A DNA stretch of 25,022 nt from Bryobacterales bacterium. GTDB lineage: Bacteria > Acidobacteriota > Terriglobia > Bryobacterales > Bryobacteraceae. The notes under the pieces are model-generated. The model had not been told where the DNA came from. It worked only from the letters and a program-made list of their open reading frames with translations, and ran no database searches. The stretch covers positions 3,905 to 28,926 of the forward strand of contig PKZC01000198.1 of assembly GCA_003132905.1 (NCBI GenBank), in the 5' to 3' direction. Shown here piece by piece: positions 8,901 to 15,518 of the stretch; position 1 is the first letter of the stretch; each line of letters begins with the position of its first letter. A program made the position numbers and the translations under genes.

Positions 8901-9071
8901 TCGCATGCCATTGGTTCCGATTCGCAGCGGCCCTTCGCAATCGTGATCGTGGGCGGTTTGATCTCGGGCTTGCTGCTGAGCGTTTTCCTGCTTCCAACGC
9001 TGTACGCCTGGGTGGCGCGCGAGGGCGACGTGCTGCCCGTACCGGAGGTGCAATTAGAAGAGTCACATTAG
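5919..9071 (+). CDS. Heavy-metal-type RND efflux pump, CzcA/CusA-like (first copy)
   Basis: A 1050-residue inner-membrane proton antiporter. The layout is typical: TM1 at about 12-30, a large periplasmic loop to about 340, TM2-6 (345-510), TM7 near 535-555, a second periplasmic loop to about 870, and TM8-12 (876-1035). TM4 carries D404-FGMVV-D410-GAVVMI-E417-N, the D/D/E arrangement of the heavy-metal efflux (HME) subfamily required for proton coupling in CzcA; this pattern favours divalent metal export (Zn, Co, Cd, Ni) over the Cu/Ag CusA type, though the substrate is not proven. Conserved 'SGVKGELATKIYG' and 'FLPHLDEGALWVR' blocks are present. It follows the adaptor by 16 nt. Full length, with no frameshift. 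Confidence 0.93.
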   Translation: MIRKVVDFALNNRFVVLAIALLLLAWGAISFHNLPVEAYPDVANNYVDVITQWPGISAEQIEQQVTIPLEIAMNGIPDVVHLRSFSLFGLSDVKLIFEDGSENSWNRERVLERLAQVTLPAGVTPQMGTDWSPVGQIYFFTLQSRNPKYDVMELKSLEDWVVEKNFKSVPDVVDVASFGGPTREYQVRIDPDKLISYGLSISQVEQQLTNNNANAGGSFIEAGLQQVDVREVGMVTTVRDIADTVIKTQNGTPIHVSDIATVAQGPKIRLGQFGRAIRREDGKIFDNEDVVSGIVLMRKGADSDTTLKGIHAKVDELNDVILPSGVKIVPFIDRSELVEFTTHTVLHNLTEGIILVVIILFLFLGNARAALIVAITIPFSLLFASICLSLRHIPANLLSLGALDFGMVVDGAVVMIENIVRHLHSQQSGNGERRSVADQIRTAAHEVQRPVFYAITIIITAYIPIFTLQRVEGRLFKPMAWTVAFALLGALLFSIVVSPVLASFFFRRGAKEWRNPLMRILTVQYRKAVRWAIHERWAVITVALLALAATAYLATSGIIGSEFLPHLDEGALWVRGTFAPSTGQTEGVRVANEARVILASFPEATIVTSQVGRPDDGTDTTGFFNTEYCVDLKPKEQWRPVFHQNKEALIAAMNAQLENIPGAIWNFSQPIADNMEEAVSGVKGELATKIYGDDLRTLEDKADQVVKVMRTVQGVEDLGVFRLLGQPNLNVQVDRHQAARFQINVADVQDAIQTAVGGNALTQVLQGEQRYDLVARYQAPFRDTREAIANIRLLSPSGERVSLAQLCKIEMRDGGSEIYREGNQRYVAVKYSVRGRDLGSTVEEALDKVNKQVQLPHGYHINWEGEYESEKRAAARLSIIVPLTVLIIFVILYTMFQSMKWALLIIVNVMMTPLGGMLALLATHTHFSVSSGIGFLALFGVSVQTGVIMLEYINQRRARGHSIEEAAVEGAVLRLRPIMVTSMVATLGLLPAALSHAIGSDSQRPFAIVIVGGLISGLLLSVFLLPTLYAWVAREGDVLPVPEVQLEESH

Positions 9072-9147
9072 GCTAGAAGAGCTTTACTAATCTGGTAAGC
9101 TTGGAGCGAAAGAAAACGCTGTTGTTGTTTTTCTGCCCGCTCCCAGC
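9072..9147 (+). other. Leader between the two pump genes: T-rich stretch, no Shine-Dalgarno
   Basis: The 76-nt gap contains AGCG/CGCT (9105-9108 and 9117-9120) around an A-rich loop, followed by a T-rich run (about 9121-9132), and GGAGCG (9103-9108) able to pair with CGCTCC (9138-9143) just before the second pump's ATG. A weak attenuator or partial terminator is possible, but the short stem is only 4 bp. No purine-rich ribosome-binding sequence precedes the ATG at 9148. Confidence 0.3.
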
Positions 9148-12100
9148 ATGATCCGCCGCCTTGTCGATTTTGCGCTAGACAATAGAGTTCTCATCCTGGC
9201 GGTAGCAATTCTGCTCCTGATCTGGGGCGGAATTTCCTTTCACAATCTGCCTGTCGAAGCCTATCCGGACGTGGCGAACAACTACGTCCAGCTCATCACC
9301 CAATGGCCCGGCCGCGCGGCCGAGGAAGTGGAGCAGCAGGTTACCAATCCCATCGAAATCGCGATGAACGGCATCCCTCATCTGGAGAATTTGCGGTCGT
9401 TTTCGGTTTTCGGCCTATCCAGCGTGATGCTGATCTTCGACGACCAATCCACCAACGATTCGAACCGTCAAAAGGTGCTGGAGCGTCTGGCGCAGATCAG
9501 CTTGCCAGAAAATCTGCAGCCACAAATCGGCACCGACTATAGCCCGGTGGGCCAGATTTATTGGTACACACTACGCAGCAACAATCCGAAATACGACCTC
9601 ATGGAATTGAAGACCCTGGAAGATTGGGTGCTCGAGAAACAATTCAAATCCGTGCCGAACGTCGTGGACGTCGTGAGCTTCGGCGGTGTCACGCGCGAAT
9701 ATCAGGTGCGGCTGGACCCCGACAAATTGGTGTCTTACGGGCTGAGCGTCGCCCAAGTGGAGCAGCAATTAGCCGCGAACAATGTGAATGCGGGCGGAAG
9801 TTTCGTGGAAGCTGGGCTGCAACAGATTAACGTGCGCGCGTTGGGACTGTTCAAGACCGTTGCCGATATTCAGAAGACCATGCTGAAGACGCAAAACGGA
9901 ACGGCCATTCGCGTAGGAGACGTGGCCACCGTGACGCAAGGGCCCAAGATTCGTCTAGGGCAAATCGGCAAGGCATGGCGCATGAAGGACGGGAAGGTGG
10001 ACGACAACGACGATGTTGTCGAAGGGATTGTACTGCTGCGGAAAGGCGCCGACTCAGACTCAACCCTGGATTTGATTCACGCCAAAGTGAACGAGCTGAA
10101 CGATCACATCTTGCCAAAGGGCGTGAAAATTGTTCCGTTTCTCGATCGCAGCAACTTAGTCCATTACACAACGCACACGGTGCTCCACAACCTGACCGAG
10201 GGCATCATCCTGGTGGCTGTGATTTTGTTCGTGTTTCTCGGTAATATTCGCGGCGCGTTCATCGTGGCGCTTACCATTCCCTTCTCTCTGTTGTTCGCAT
10301 CTATTTGCCTAAACCTGAATGGCATTCCCGCCAACCTGCTATCGCTCGGCGCGCTGGACTTCGGAATGGTGGTGGAGGGGGCGGTGGTGATGGTGGAAAA
10401 CATCATCCGCTACCTGGCCCATCGCGACCAATCGGGTTCCTCGCTCGAGAAGATTCGCAGCGCGGCGCACGAGGTACAACGGCCGGTATTCTTTTCGATT
10501 GCGATTATCATCACCGCCTACGTGCCCATCTTCACGCTGCAGCGTGTGGAGGGGCGGTTATTCAAGCCAATGGCGTGGACCGTGGCATTCGCGCTGTTGG
10601 GATCGCTGATCTTTTCAATGCTGATCGCGCCGGTGATCTCCAGCTTCAGCTTCGGCAAGAACGTGACCGAGTGGCGCAACCCACTGATGGCCGCGATAAC
10701 CAGCGGCTACCGGGCGAGCCTCAAAAAAGCGATCCAATTTCGTTGGATCACCGTGGCAGTAGCGGCGGCCGCGCTGGGCGCATCGGGATTTCTGCTCTTC
10801 AGCGGAGTAATCGGTTCGGAGTTTTTGCCGCATTTGGATGAAGGCGCCGTTTGGGTGCGCGGAACGCTGGCGCCCAGCACCGGTCCCACCGAGGGCGCGC
10901 GCGTGATGAACCAGGCCCGCGTGCTTTTAGCTTCGTTTCCAGAAGTGACGCAGGTGGTCTCTCAAGTAGGGCGTCCCGACGACGGCACCGACATCGCGGG
11001 ATTCTTTAACACCGAGTATTTCGTCGATCTGAAGCCGAAGGAGCAATGGCGGCCGGTGTTTCACCAAAACAAAGAAGCGTTGATCGCCTCCATGGATGAG
11101 GTGCTGGAGAAGATTCCGGGAGCGCTGTGGAATTTCTCGCAGCCTATCGCCGACAACATGGAAGAGGCCGTCAGCGGAGTGAAGGGGCAACTGGCCATCA
11201 AGATCTATGGCGACGATCTGAAAACTTTGGAAGCGAAGGGCGATCAGATTGTCGGTGTGATGAGAACCGTTCCCGGAATCGCCGATCTCGGGCTGTTCCG
11301 CGTCATCGGCCAGCCCAATCTGGAGTTTACGGTAGATCGCGATCAGGCGGCGCGCTACGGGCTCAACGTTTCCGACGTCCAGGATGCGATCGAAACCGCG
11401 GTGGGAGGAAAAGCCGTCAGCCAAGTTTTGCAGGGCGAGCAGCGCTACGACGTGGTGGTGCGCTACCAGACGCCCTATCGAAATACAAAAGAAGCCATCG
11501 AGAATGTACGGCTGCTGGCGCCCTCCGGCGAGCGCGTGTCGCTGGCGCAGTTGTGCACGGTAAAAACTCTGGACGGCGCGTCCGAGATTTATCGCGAAGG
11601 CAACTCGCGCTACGTAGCCATCAAGTACAGCGTGCCGGTTCGCGACTTGGGAAGCACGGTAGAAGAAGCCATCGACAAAGTTGGGAAGCAAGTGAAACTT
11701 CCGGAGGGTTATCACATCGATTGGGCGGGCGAGTATGAAAGCCAGAAGCGATCGCAGCGCCGGCTGCTTCTGGTGCTGCCGCTGACAATACTGGTGATCT
11801 GCATGATCCTCTATACGATGTTCAAATCGTTTAAATGGGTAGTGCTGATTCTGGGCAATGTCGCGATGGCGCCTATCGGCGGATTGCTGGCTTTATGGCT
11901 CACCGGCACCCACTTCAGCGTTTCTTCGGGCGTCGGATTTCTGGCCCTGTTCGGCGTTGCGGTACAGACGGGCGTGATCATGCTCGAATACATTAATCAG
12001 TTGCGGGCGCGTGGGCACACCATTCGGGATGCCGCGGTGGAAGGCTCGGTGCTCCGCCTGCGCCCCATCATGATGACGATGCTGGTGGCGAGCGTCGGCT

Positions 12101-12288
12101 TATTGCCGGCGGCATTATCGCGCGGGATTGGGTCGGACTCGCAACGTCCGTTCGCGATCGTTATTGTGGGCGGCCTGATTGCCGCTCTTATCTTGGGGAT
12201 ATATTTGTTGCCCACTTTATACGTGTGGGCCGCGGGCGACCGCGACGTGCTGGCGCCGCCCGACGTTCACCCGGCCGAACCCTCCTGA
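9148..12288 (+). CDS. Heavy-metal-type RND efflux pump, CzcA/CusA-like (second, tandem copy)
   Basis: A 1046-residue paralogue of the preceding pump, collinear with it without gaps up to at least residue 417 and, by eye, identical at roughly two thirds of positions, so the pair arose by old tandem duplication. The 12-TM layout and both periplasmic loops are complete. The TM4 proton-relay motif reads D404-FGMVV-E410-GAVVMV-E417-N: the middle acid is Glu instead of the Asp in the first copy. The ATG at 9148 is fixed by alignment to the first pump; upstream the frame runs to a TAA at 9088-9090 with no other usable start codon, and no Shine-Dalgarno is seen. It has no adaptor or outer-membrane gene of its own, so it must share those upstream. 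Confidence 0.92.
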   Translation: MIRRLVDFALDNRVLILAVAILLLIWGGISFHNLPVEAYPDVANNYVQLITQWPGRAAEEVEQQVTNPIEIAMNGIPHLENLRSFSVFGLSSVMLIFDDQSTNDSNRQKVLERLAQISLPENLQPQIGTDYSPVGQIYWYTLRSNNPKYDLMELKTLEDWVLEKQFKSVPNVVDVVSFGGVTREYQVRLDPDKLVSYGLSVAQVEQQLAANNVNAGGSFVEAGLQQINVRALGLFKTVADIQKTMLKTQNGTAIRVGDVATVTQGPKIRLGQIGKAWRMKDGKVDDNDDVVEGIVLLRKGADSDSTLDLIHAKVNELNDHILPKGVKIVPFLDRSNLVHYTTHTVLHNLTEGIILVAVILFVFLGNIRGAFIVALTIPFSLLFASICLNLNGIPANLLSLGALDFGMVVEGAVVMVENIIRYLAHRDQSGSSLEKIRSAAHEVQRPVFFSIAIIITAYVPIFTLQRVEGRLFKPMAWTVAFALLGSLIFSMLIAPVISSFSFGKNVTEWRNPLMAAITSGYRASLKKAIQFRWITVAVAAAALGASGFLLFSGVIGSEFLPHLDEGAVWVRGTLAPSTGPTEGARVMNQARVLLASFPEVTQVVSQVGRPDDGTDIAGFFNTEYFVDLKPKEQWRPVFHQNKEALIASMDEVLEKIPGALWNFSQPIADNMEEAVSGVKGQLAIKIYGDDLKTLEAKGDQIVGVMRTVPGIADLGLFRVIGQPNLEFTVDRDQAARYGLNVSDVQDAIETAVGGKAVSQVLQGEQRYDVVVRYQTPYRNTKEAIENVRLLAPSGERVSLAQLCTVKTLDGASEIYREGNSRYVAIKYSVPVRDLGSTVEEAIDKVGKQVKLPEGYHIDWAGEYESQKRSQRRLLLVLPLTILVICMILYTMFKSFKWVVLILGNVAMAPIGGLLALWLTGTHFSVSSGVGFLALFGVAVQTGVIMLEYINQLRARGHTIRDAAVEGSVLRLRPIMMTMLVASVGLLPAALSRGIGSDSQRPFAIVIVGGLIAALILGIYLLPTLYVWAAGDRDVLAPPDVHPAEPS

Positions 12289-12294
12289 GCCGAC

Positions 12295-12327
12295 GCCTGA
12301 TCGGCAACACCCCAGGGCCTGATCGGC
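12295..12327 (+). repeat. 11-nt direct repeat downstream of the pump genes
   Basis: GCCTGATCGGC occurs at 12295-12305 and again, exactly, at 12317-12327, a 22-nt period (about two helical turns). A GCCGA (12289-12293) also pairs with TCGGC (12301-12305). It lies in the 68-nt gap before the next gene and could be a regulatory site or a duplication remnant; the rest of the gap shows nothing further. Confidence 0.5.
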
Positions 12328-12356
12328 GAGACACATGTTATGCTCTCCAATACTGA

Positions 12357-13985
12357 TTGGAAGGGACGGGATTGCAAGATTTGTGGCGACGTTTATGGAG
12401 AATACTGCCTGCCATACTGGCGTTTAGTTTGCTGGCCGTTCAGATTGCGATTCCCTGGACCGTTCCACACTTCGTCACCCAGGACGGCCCTTCTCACCTT
12501 TACACCGCGGTAGTCGCAAAAAATCTGTTGTTTCGCGCGCAACCGTACGCGTCGCTGTACCGGATGAATCGACATCTGGTCCCCAGTTGGGCCAGCACCA
12601 TTCTGCTGGCATTGAGCGCTTCCGTGGCAGGCGCCGCCCATGCGGAGCAGTTGATGACGAGTCTCATTCTCTGCCTGGGGTTCTTCAGCTTTTCGTACGC
12701 CATTCGGTCGCTCTCGCCAACGGCATTGCGATGGACGCCGCTCTCCAACTTTCTTCTCGAAACGTGGTTTCTCTGGATGGGGTTTTACAACTTCTACTTA
12801 GGAATCGTGCTCGCGCCCATCGCGATCGGTTTCTATATTCGCCGAGGCGGGAGACTCACAACCCGCGCGGCGATTACGCTCGCGTTTGGGATGGCTCTGC
12901 TATTTTTCGTACACCTGCTAGCGGCTGTGGTCTGCCTGCTGGTGCTGGGCATTATCGCCCTGTGGCTGCATGTTGCGCGACCCGCGCTGTGGACAAAATC
13001 TCCGGATTGGCGGGAAGCCGGCCGCCAGGTTGGAATCTTTGCCGGGGCCATGCTGCCTGTTGTTGTACTGGGTCTGATATTCGCCCACCAGGCTCCCGGG
13101 GGCATGGCTTTTCATCCCAACGTTCTTCAGTCTTTGTCCGAATTCCCGATGCACGTTTTCGCTACAGCCAATGGTCTGGCAGGCGGACAGTGGTATCTCT
13201 TTCCTGTTGTCCTGGGATTGATTGTCATCGCTGTTTTGGGAATGCGGCGCTCCGAGTGGCAAGCGGCAAAGGGCGGACTCGGTGTTGCGGCAGTGGCGCT
13301 ATTTTTCGCCTACTTGCTGGTGCCCGACAGCGGCTTGGGCGGAAACGCGGTGAAAGTTCGCTTCGCCTGGATTGTATTCCTGTTGGGCGGATTGCTGGTG
13401 TCGTCGTCTGCCCGCCTGCAGCCTCTCGGAACTCCAATTGCTATTTTCCTGACGGCTTGCCTGGCATTCAATCTGGCGGTCACCGCTCAGAGCCTCGTCG
13501 ATTACAGCGCCGCCGTGGATGATTATCTATCGGCCTTAAGCGGAATACGGCCGGGCTCTACTGTAGTCCGTTTGCGGTATCGCACGCCCGATCTTGGACA
13601 GCGCTACGGATTCGGCGACATCGGGCGCGATCCCCTATTCCACCTGGATGCTTACGCCGCGTCGCGATTGAAGTGCATTGATCTCACCGATTATCAAGCG
13701 CCAACCACCGATTTTCCGGTGATCTTCAAATCCAAGCTCGATCATGCGAAACAATTCGCGTTATTGGAATTCGAAAATCCGAGCGACGATGAAGGCGCGG
13801 CACTGAATTCATTACGCCAAGATCTTCCGATGCCGATCGATTATGTAATTGTGGTCGCTGATGGGTCCTCGCCAGGGGCTGCGGTGGCTAAGGTTATTAC
13901 AAGCCTCGATTCGGGCATGCAACTGATCGCGCAGTCTCCGGCGCCACCATTTGTGCGGGTTTATCAACGCACCGCCGCGCGCTGA
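12357..13985 (+). CDS. Large polytopic membrane protein of unknown function, possibly GT-C glycosyltransferase-like
   Basis: Up to 542 residues with about ten or more hydrophobic segments between residue 15 and 395, and a soluble C-terminal part (about 405-540). The first periplasmic loop contains 'VTQDGPSHLYTAVVAKNLL'; an acidic residue in the loop after the first membrane helix is a hallmark of GT-C glycosyltransferases, so a lipid-linked sugar transferase is possible, but I do not recognise the family. The C-terminal region ('RYRTPDLGQRYGFGDIGRDPLFHLDAY') shows no motif known to me. Both candidate starts are TTG: 12357, or 12372, which is better served by a GGAAGGGACGGGA purine run directly upstream. 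No ATG start is available. Neighbours give no clear functional hint. Confidence 0.7.
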   Translation: MEGTGLQDLWRRLWRILPAILAFSLLAVQIAIPWTVPHFVTQDGPSHLYTAVVAKNLLFRAQPYASLYRMNRHLVPSWASTILLALSASVAGAAHAEQLMTSLILCLGFFSFSYAIRSLSPTALRWTPLSNFLLETWFLWMGFYNFYLGIVLAPIAIGFYIRRGGRLTTRAAITLAFGMALLFFVHLLAAVVCLLVLGIIALWLHVARPALWTKSPDWREAGRQVGIFAGAMLPVVVLGLIFAHQAPGGMAFHPNVLQSLSEFPMHVFATANGLAGGQWYLFPVVLGLIVIAVLGMRRSEWQAAKGGLGVAAVALFFAYLLVPDSGLGGNAVKVRFAWIVFLLGGLLVSSSARLQPLGTPIAIFLTACLAFNLAVTAQSLVDYSAAVDDYLSALSGIRPGSTVVRLRYRTPDLGQRYGFGDIGRDPLFHLDAYAASRLKCIDLTDYQAPTTDFPVIFKSKLDHAKQFALLEFENPSDDEGAALNSLRQDLPMPIDYVIVVADGSSPGAAVAKVITSLDSGMQLIAQSPAPPFVRVYQRTAAR

Positions 13986-14132
13986 CTCCGGTTGGGTAGA
14001 CTTAAGGGGCACGTAGATTTCGCACTGGGTGAAAATACGCGCCATAGCGCCACTACAACTCGTTGATTCGCATAAACTCGGTACTCAACCGCGTAATGGC
14101 GCACAAATTGCATAATATCCGGATCAGTGCGG

Positions 14133-14462
14133 ATGAAAACTGTTCAAGTGGCCATCCAGGATTCCCGGTGCGCGGATTCCCTCCGTGATCTGTTTCTACA
14201 GGATTGCCGCCGCCAGGTTCGTGTCGTGTCGACACCGGACGTAACCCTAGATGGCGTCATCATAGTGGATACGGCCCATTTGCTGAGCCTGCCGTTGCTT
14301 CAAAAGGAGCAGGAACGCCTGATTGTGATTGTCGACAAAACTAACGATGATCTTACTCAGCTCTGGGATGCAGGCGTAAGGCACGTTGTTTTTCGCAGAG
14401 ACCCGCCCCGGTTGGTCTCAGGAGCCATCTTAGGCATCGAGTTGCACCTAAGTCGAGCATAG
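14133..14462 (+). CDS. Small degenerate receiver-like (CheY-fold) protein
   Basis: A 109-residue protein with alternating beta/alpha pattern reminiscent of a response-regulator receiver: beta1 'KTVQVAIQD', an acid-bearing strand 'GVIIVD46', then 'ERLIVIVDKTND', and 'GVRHVVFRRD' where a canonical receiver has its conserved Lys. Only one acid is present at the usual acidic-pair site (D10), and Arg replaces the Lys, so ordinary phosphorylation is unlikely if the resemblance is real. No output domain. ATG at 14133 is preferred; a GTG at 14127 would add two residues. CATAAT at 14111-14116 could be a -10 box, which would leave a very short leader. It ends 30 nt from convergent cydB. Distant homology is my inference from the pattern; a different small alpha/beta protein is possible. 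Confidence 0.5.
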   Translation: MKTVQVAIQDSRCADSLRDLFLQDCRRQVRVVSTPDVTLDGVIIVDTAHLLSLPLLQKEQERLIVIVDKTNDDLTQLWDAGVRHVVFRRDPPRLVSGAILGIELHLSRA

Positions 14463-14492
14463 CGGCATGATGTGTCATTTCACCCAGCGGTT

Positions 14493-15518
14493 CTACCGCG
14501 TGGGCTTCGCTGGCAGGTGGCTATACACAAAGACCGAATAAAAAGCCGCCAAAAGCATCCCAGGAATCCACCATGCCAGGCCGATATACAGCCCATAAGG
14601 TGCCGCCGACGCGTTGAATATGGTCAATCCGGCCTGAGAGGAAACGGAAGGCAGCACATAGGGAAACACGCCAAAAGCCGCGCTGGTGAGCATACCTACC
14701 AGGTAGAGGCAGGAGGATAGGAACGCTGCCATATCGCGGCGATGGGAGCCATAAAACCGCATGGCTGACAGCCCCGACAATGCGACCAAGGGGAATACAT
14801 AGCCCCAGAGATGAGTGGAGAACTGCTCTTTCAGATGCGGCTGTAAGTAAAAGCTGACCACGGTAATCAGCACGGTGAATGCCGAGACAACCCACCAAGC
14901 CTTCGAACCCAGCGAGCGCGCCCTTTGTTGTAGATCGCCCGCGGTGCGTAACACCACCCAAAAACAGCCATGAACGGTGAGAGCGAAGAATGACGCCAAG
15001 CCGATCAACAGCGTGTACCAATCCACGATGCCAGCGTCTTTGCCAGGCTGGAAATTGTTCCAAAGCGGAAGGAAGAAGAACCCCTCCGAATCCAAGGGAA
15101 CTCCTCGCACTACATTGCCGAGCGCGGCGCCGAATATCAGGGCAAGCAAAGCGCTGGATGCGCCGAAGATCAAGTCCCAGAACGGACGCCAGATGGGACC
15201 TTCCACGTGGCTGCGCAGCTCAATGGAGATGCCGCGTAGAATCAGCAGCCACAGCACCACCATCAGCGCGAGATAAAAGCCGCTAAAGGCCGAAGAGTAG
15301 AGCGCTGGAAACGCGAAGTACAACGTGCCCCCGCCCGCGATCAACCAGACCTCATTGCCATCCCAGACCGGGCCAATGGAGCGTATCACCTGCTGCCGCT
15401 CGACGTCTGTACGAGCGACAAACAGATGAACGATTCCCGCGCCCAGATCGAAGCCGTCCAGCACCACGTACCCGGCGATCATGATGGCGACCAGGCAAAA
15501 CCAGACTGTCGTGATCAT
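14493..15518 (-). CDS. cydB: Cytochrome bd quinol oxidase subunit II
   Basis: A 341-residue membrane protein with about nine hydrophobic segments. Family hallmarks are the N-terminal 'GYVVLDGFDLGAGI' and 'GPVWDGNEVWLIAGGGTLYFAFPALYSSAFSGFYLALMVV' region (about residues 49-90; quoted in part), and 'WNNFQPGKDAGIVDWYTLLIGL' mid-protein. It pairs with CydA to form the terminal oxidase that oxidises quinol and reduces O2 to water with high affinity. Its ATG overlaps the cydA stop as ATGA (15515-15518), so translation is coupled. It is a little shorter than E. coli CydB (379 residues). Only 30 nt separate its stop from the convergent gene, leaving no room for a cydX-like small subunit downstream. 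Confidence 0.95.
   Translation of the reverse strand: MITTVWFCLVAIMIAGYVVLDGFDLGAGIVHLFVARTDVERQQVIRSIGPVWDGNEVWLIAGGGTLYFAFPALYSSAFSGFYLALMVVLWLLILRGISIELRSHVEGPIWRPFWDLIFGASSALLALIFGAALGNVVRGVPLDSEGFFFLPLWNNFQPGKDAGIVDWYTLLIGLASFFALTVHGCFWVVLRTAGDLQQRARSLGSKAWWVVSAFTVLITVVSFYLQPHLKEQFSTHLWGYVFPLVALSGLSAMRFYGSHRRDMAAFLSSCLYLVGMLTSAAFGVFPYVLPSVSSQAGLTIFNASAAPYGLYIGLAWWIPGMLLAAFYSVFVYSHLPAKPTR

Noticed and set aside
10927..11715. A 262-residue open frame on the minus strand within the second pump gene
   Set aside because: Antisense shadow of a well-conserved pump gene in high-GC DNA; no recognisable domain or ribosome-binding site.
12587..13522. A 311-residue open frame on the plus strand
   Set aside because: It is a shifted-frame shadow of the large membrane protein gene; composition is Arg/Gly/Ser-rich with no domain, while the other frame has clear membrane segments.
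14039..14102. GCGCCAT ... ATGGCGC inverted repeat upstream of the small receiver-like gene
   Set aside because: Only 7 bp with a 50-nt loop in GC-rich DNA; expected by chance at this scale.
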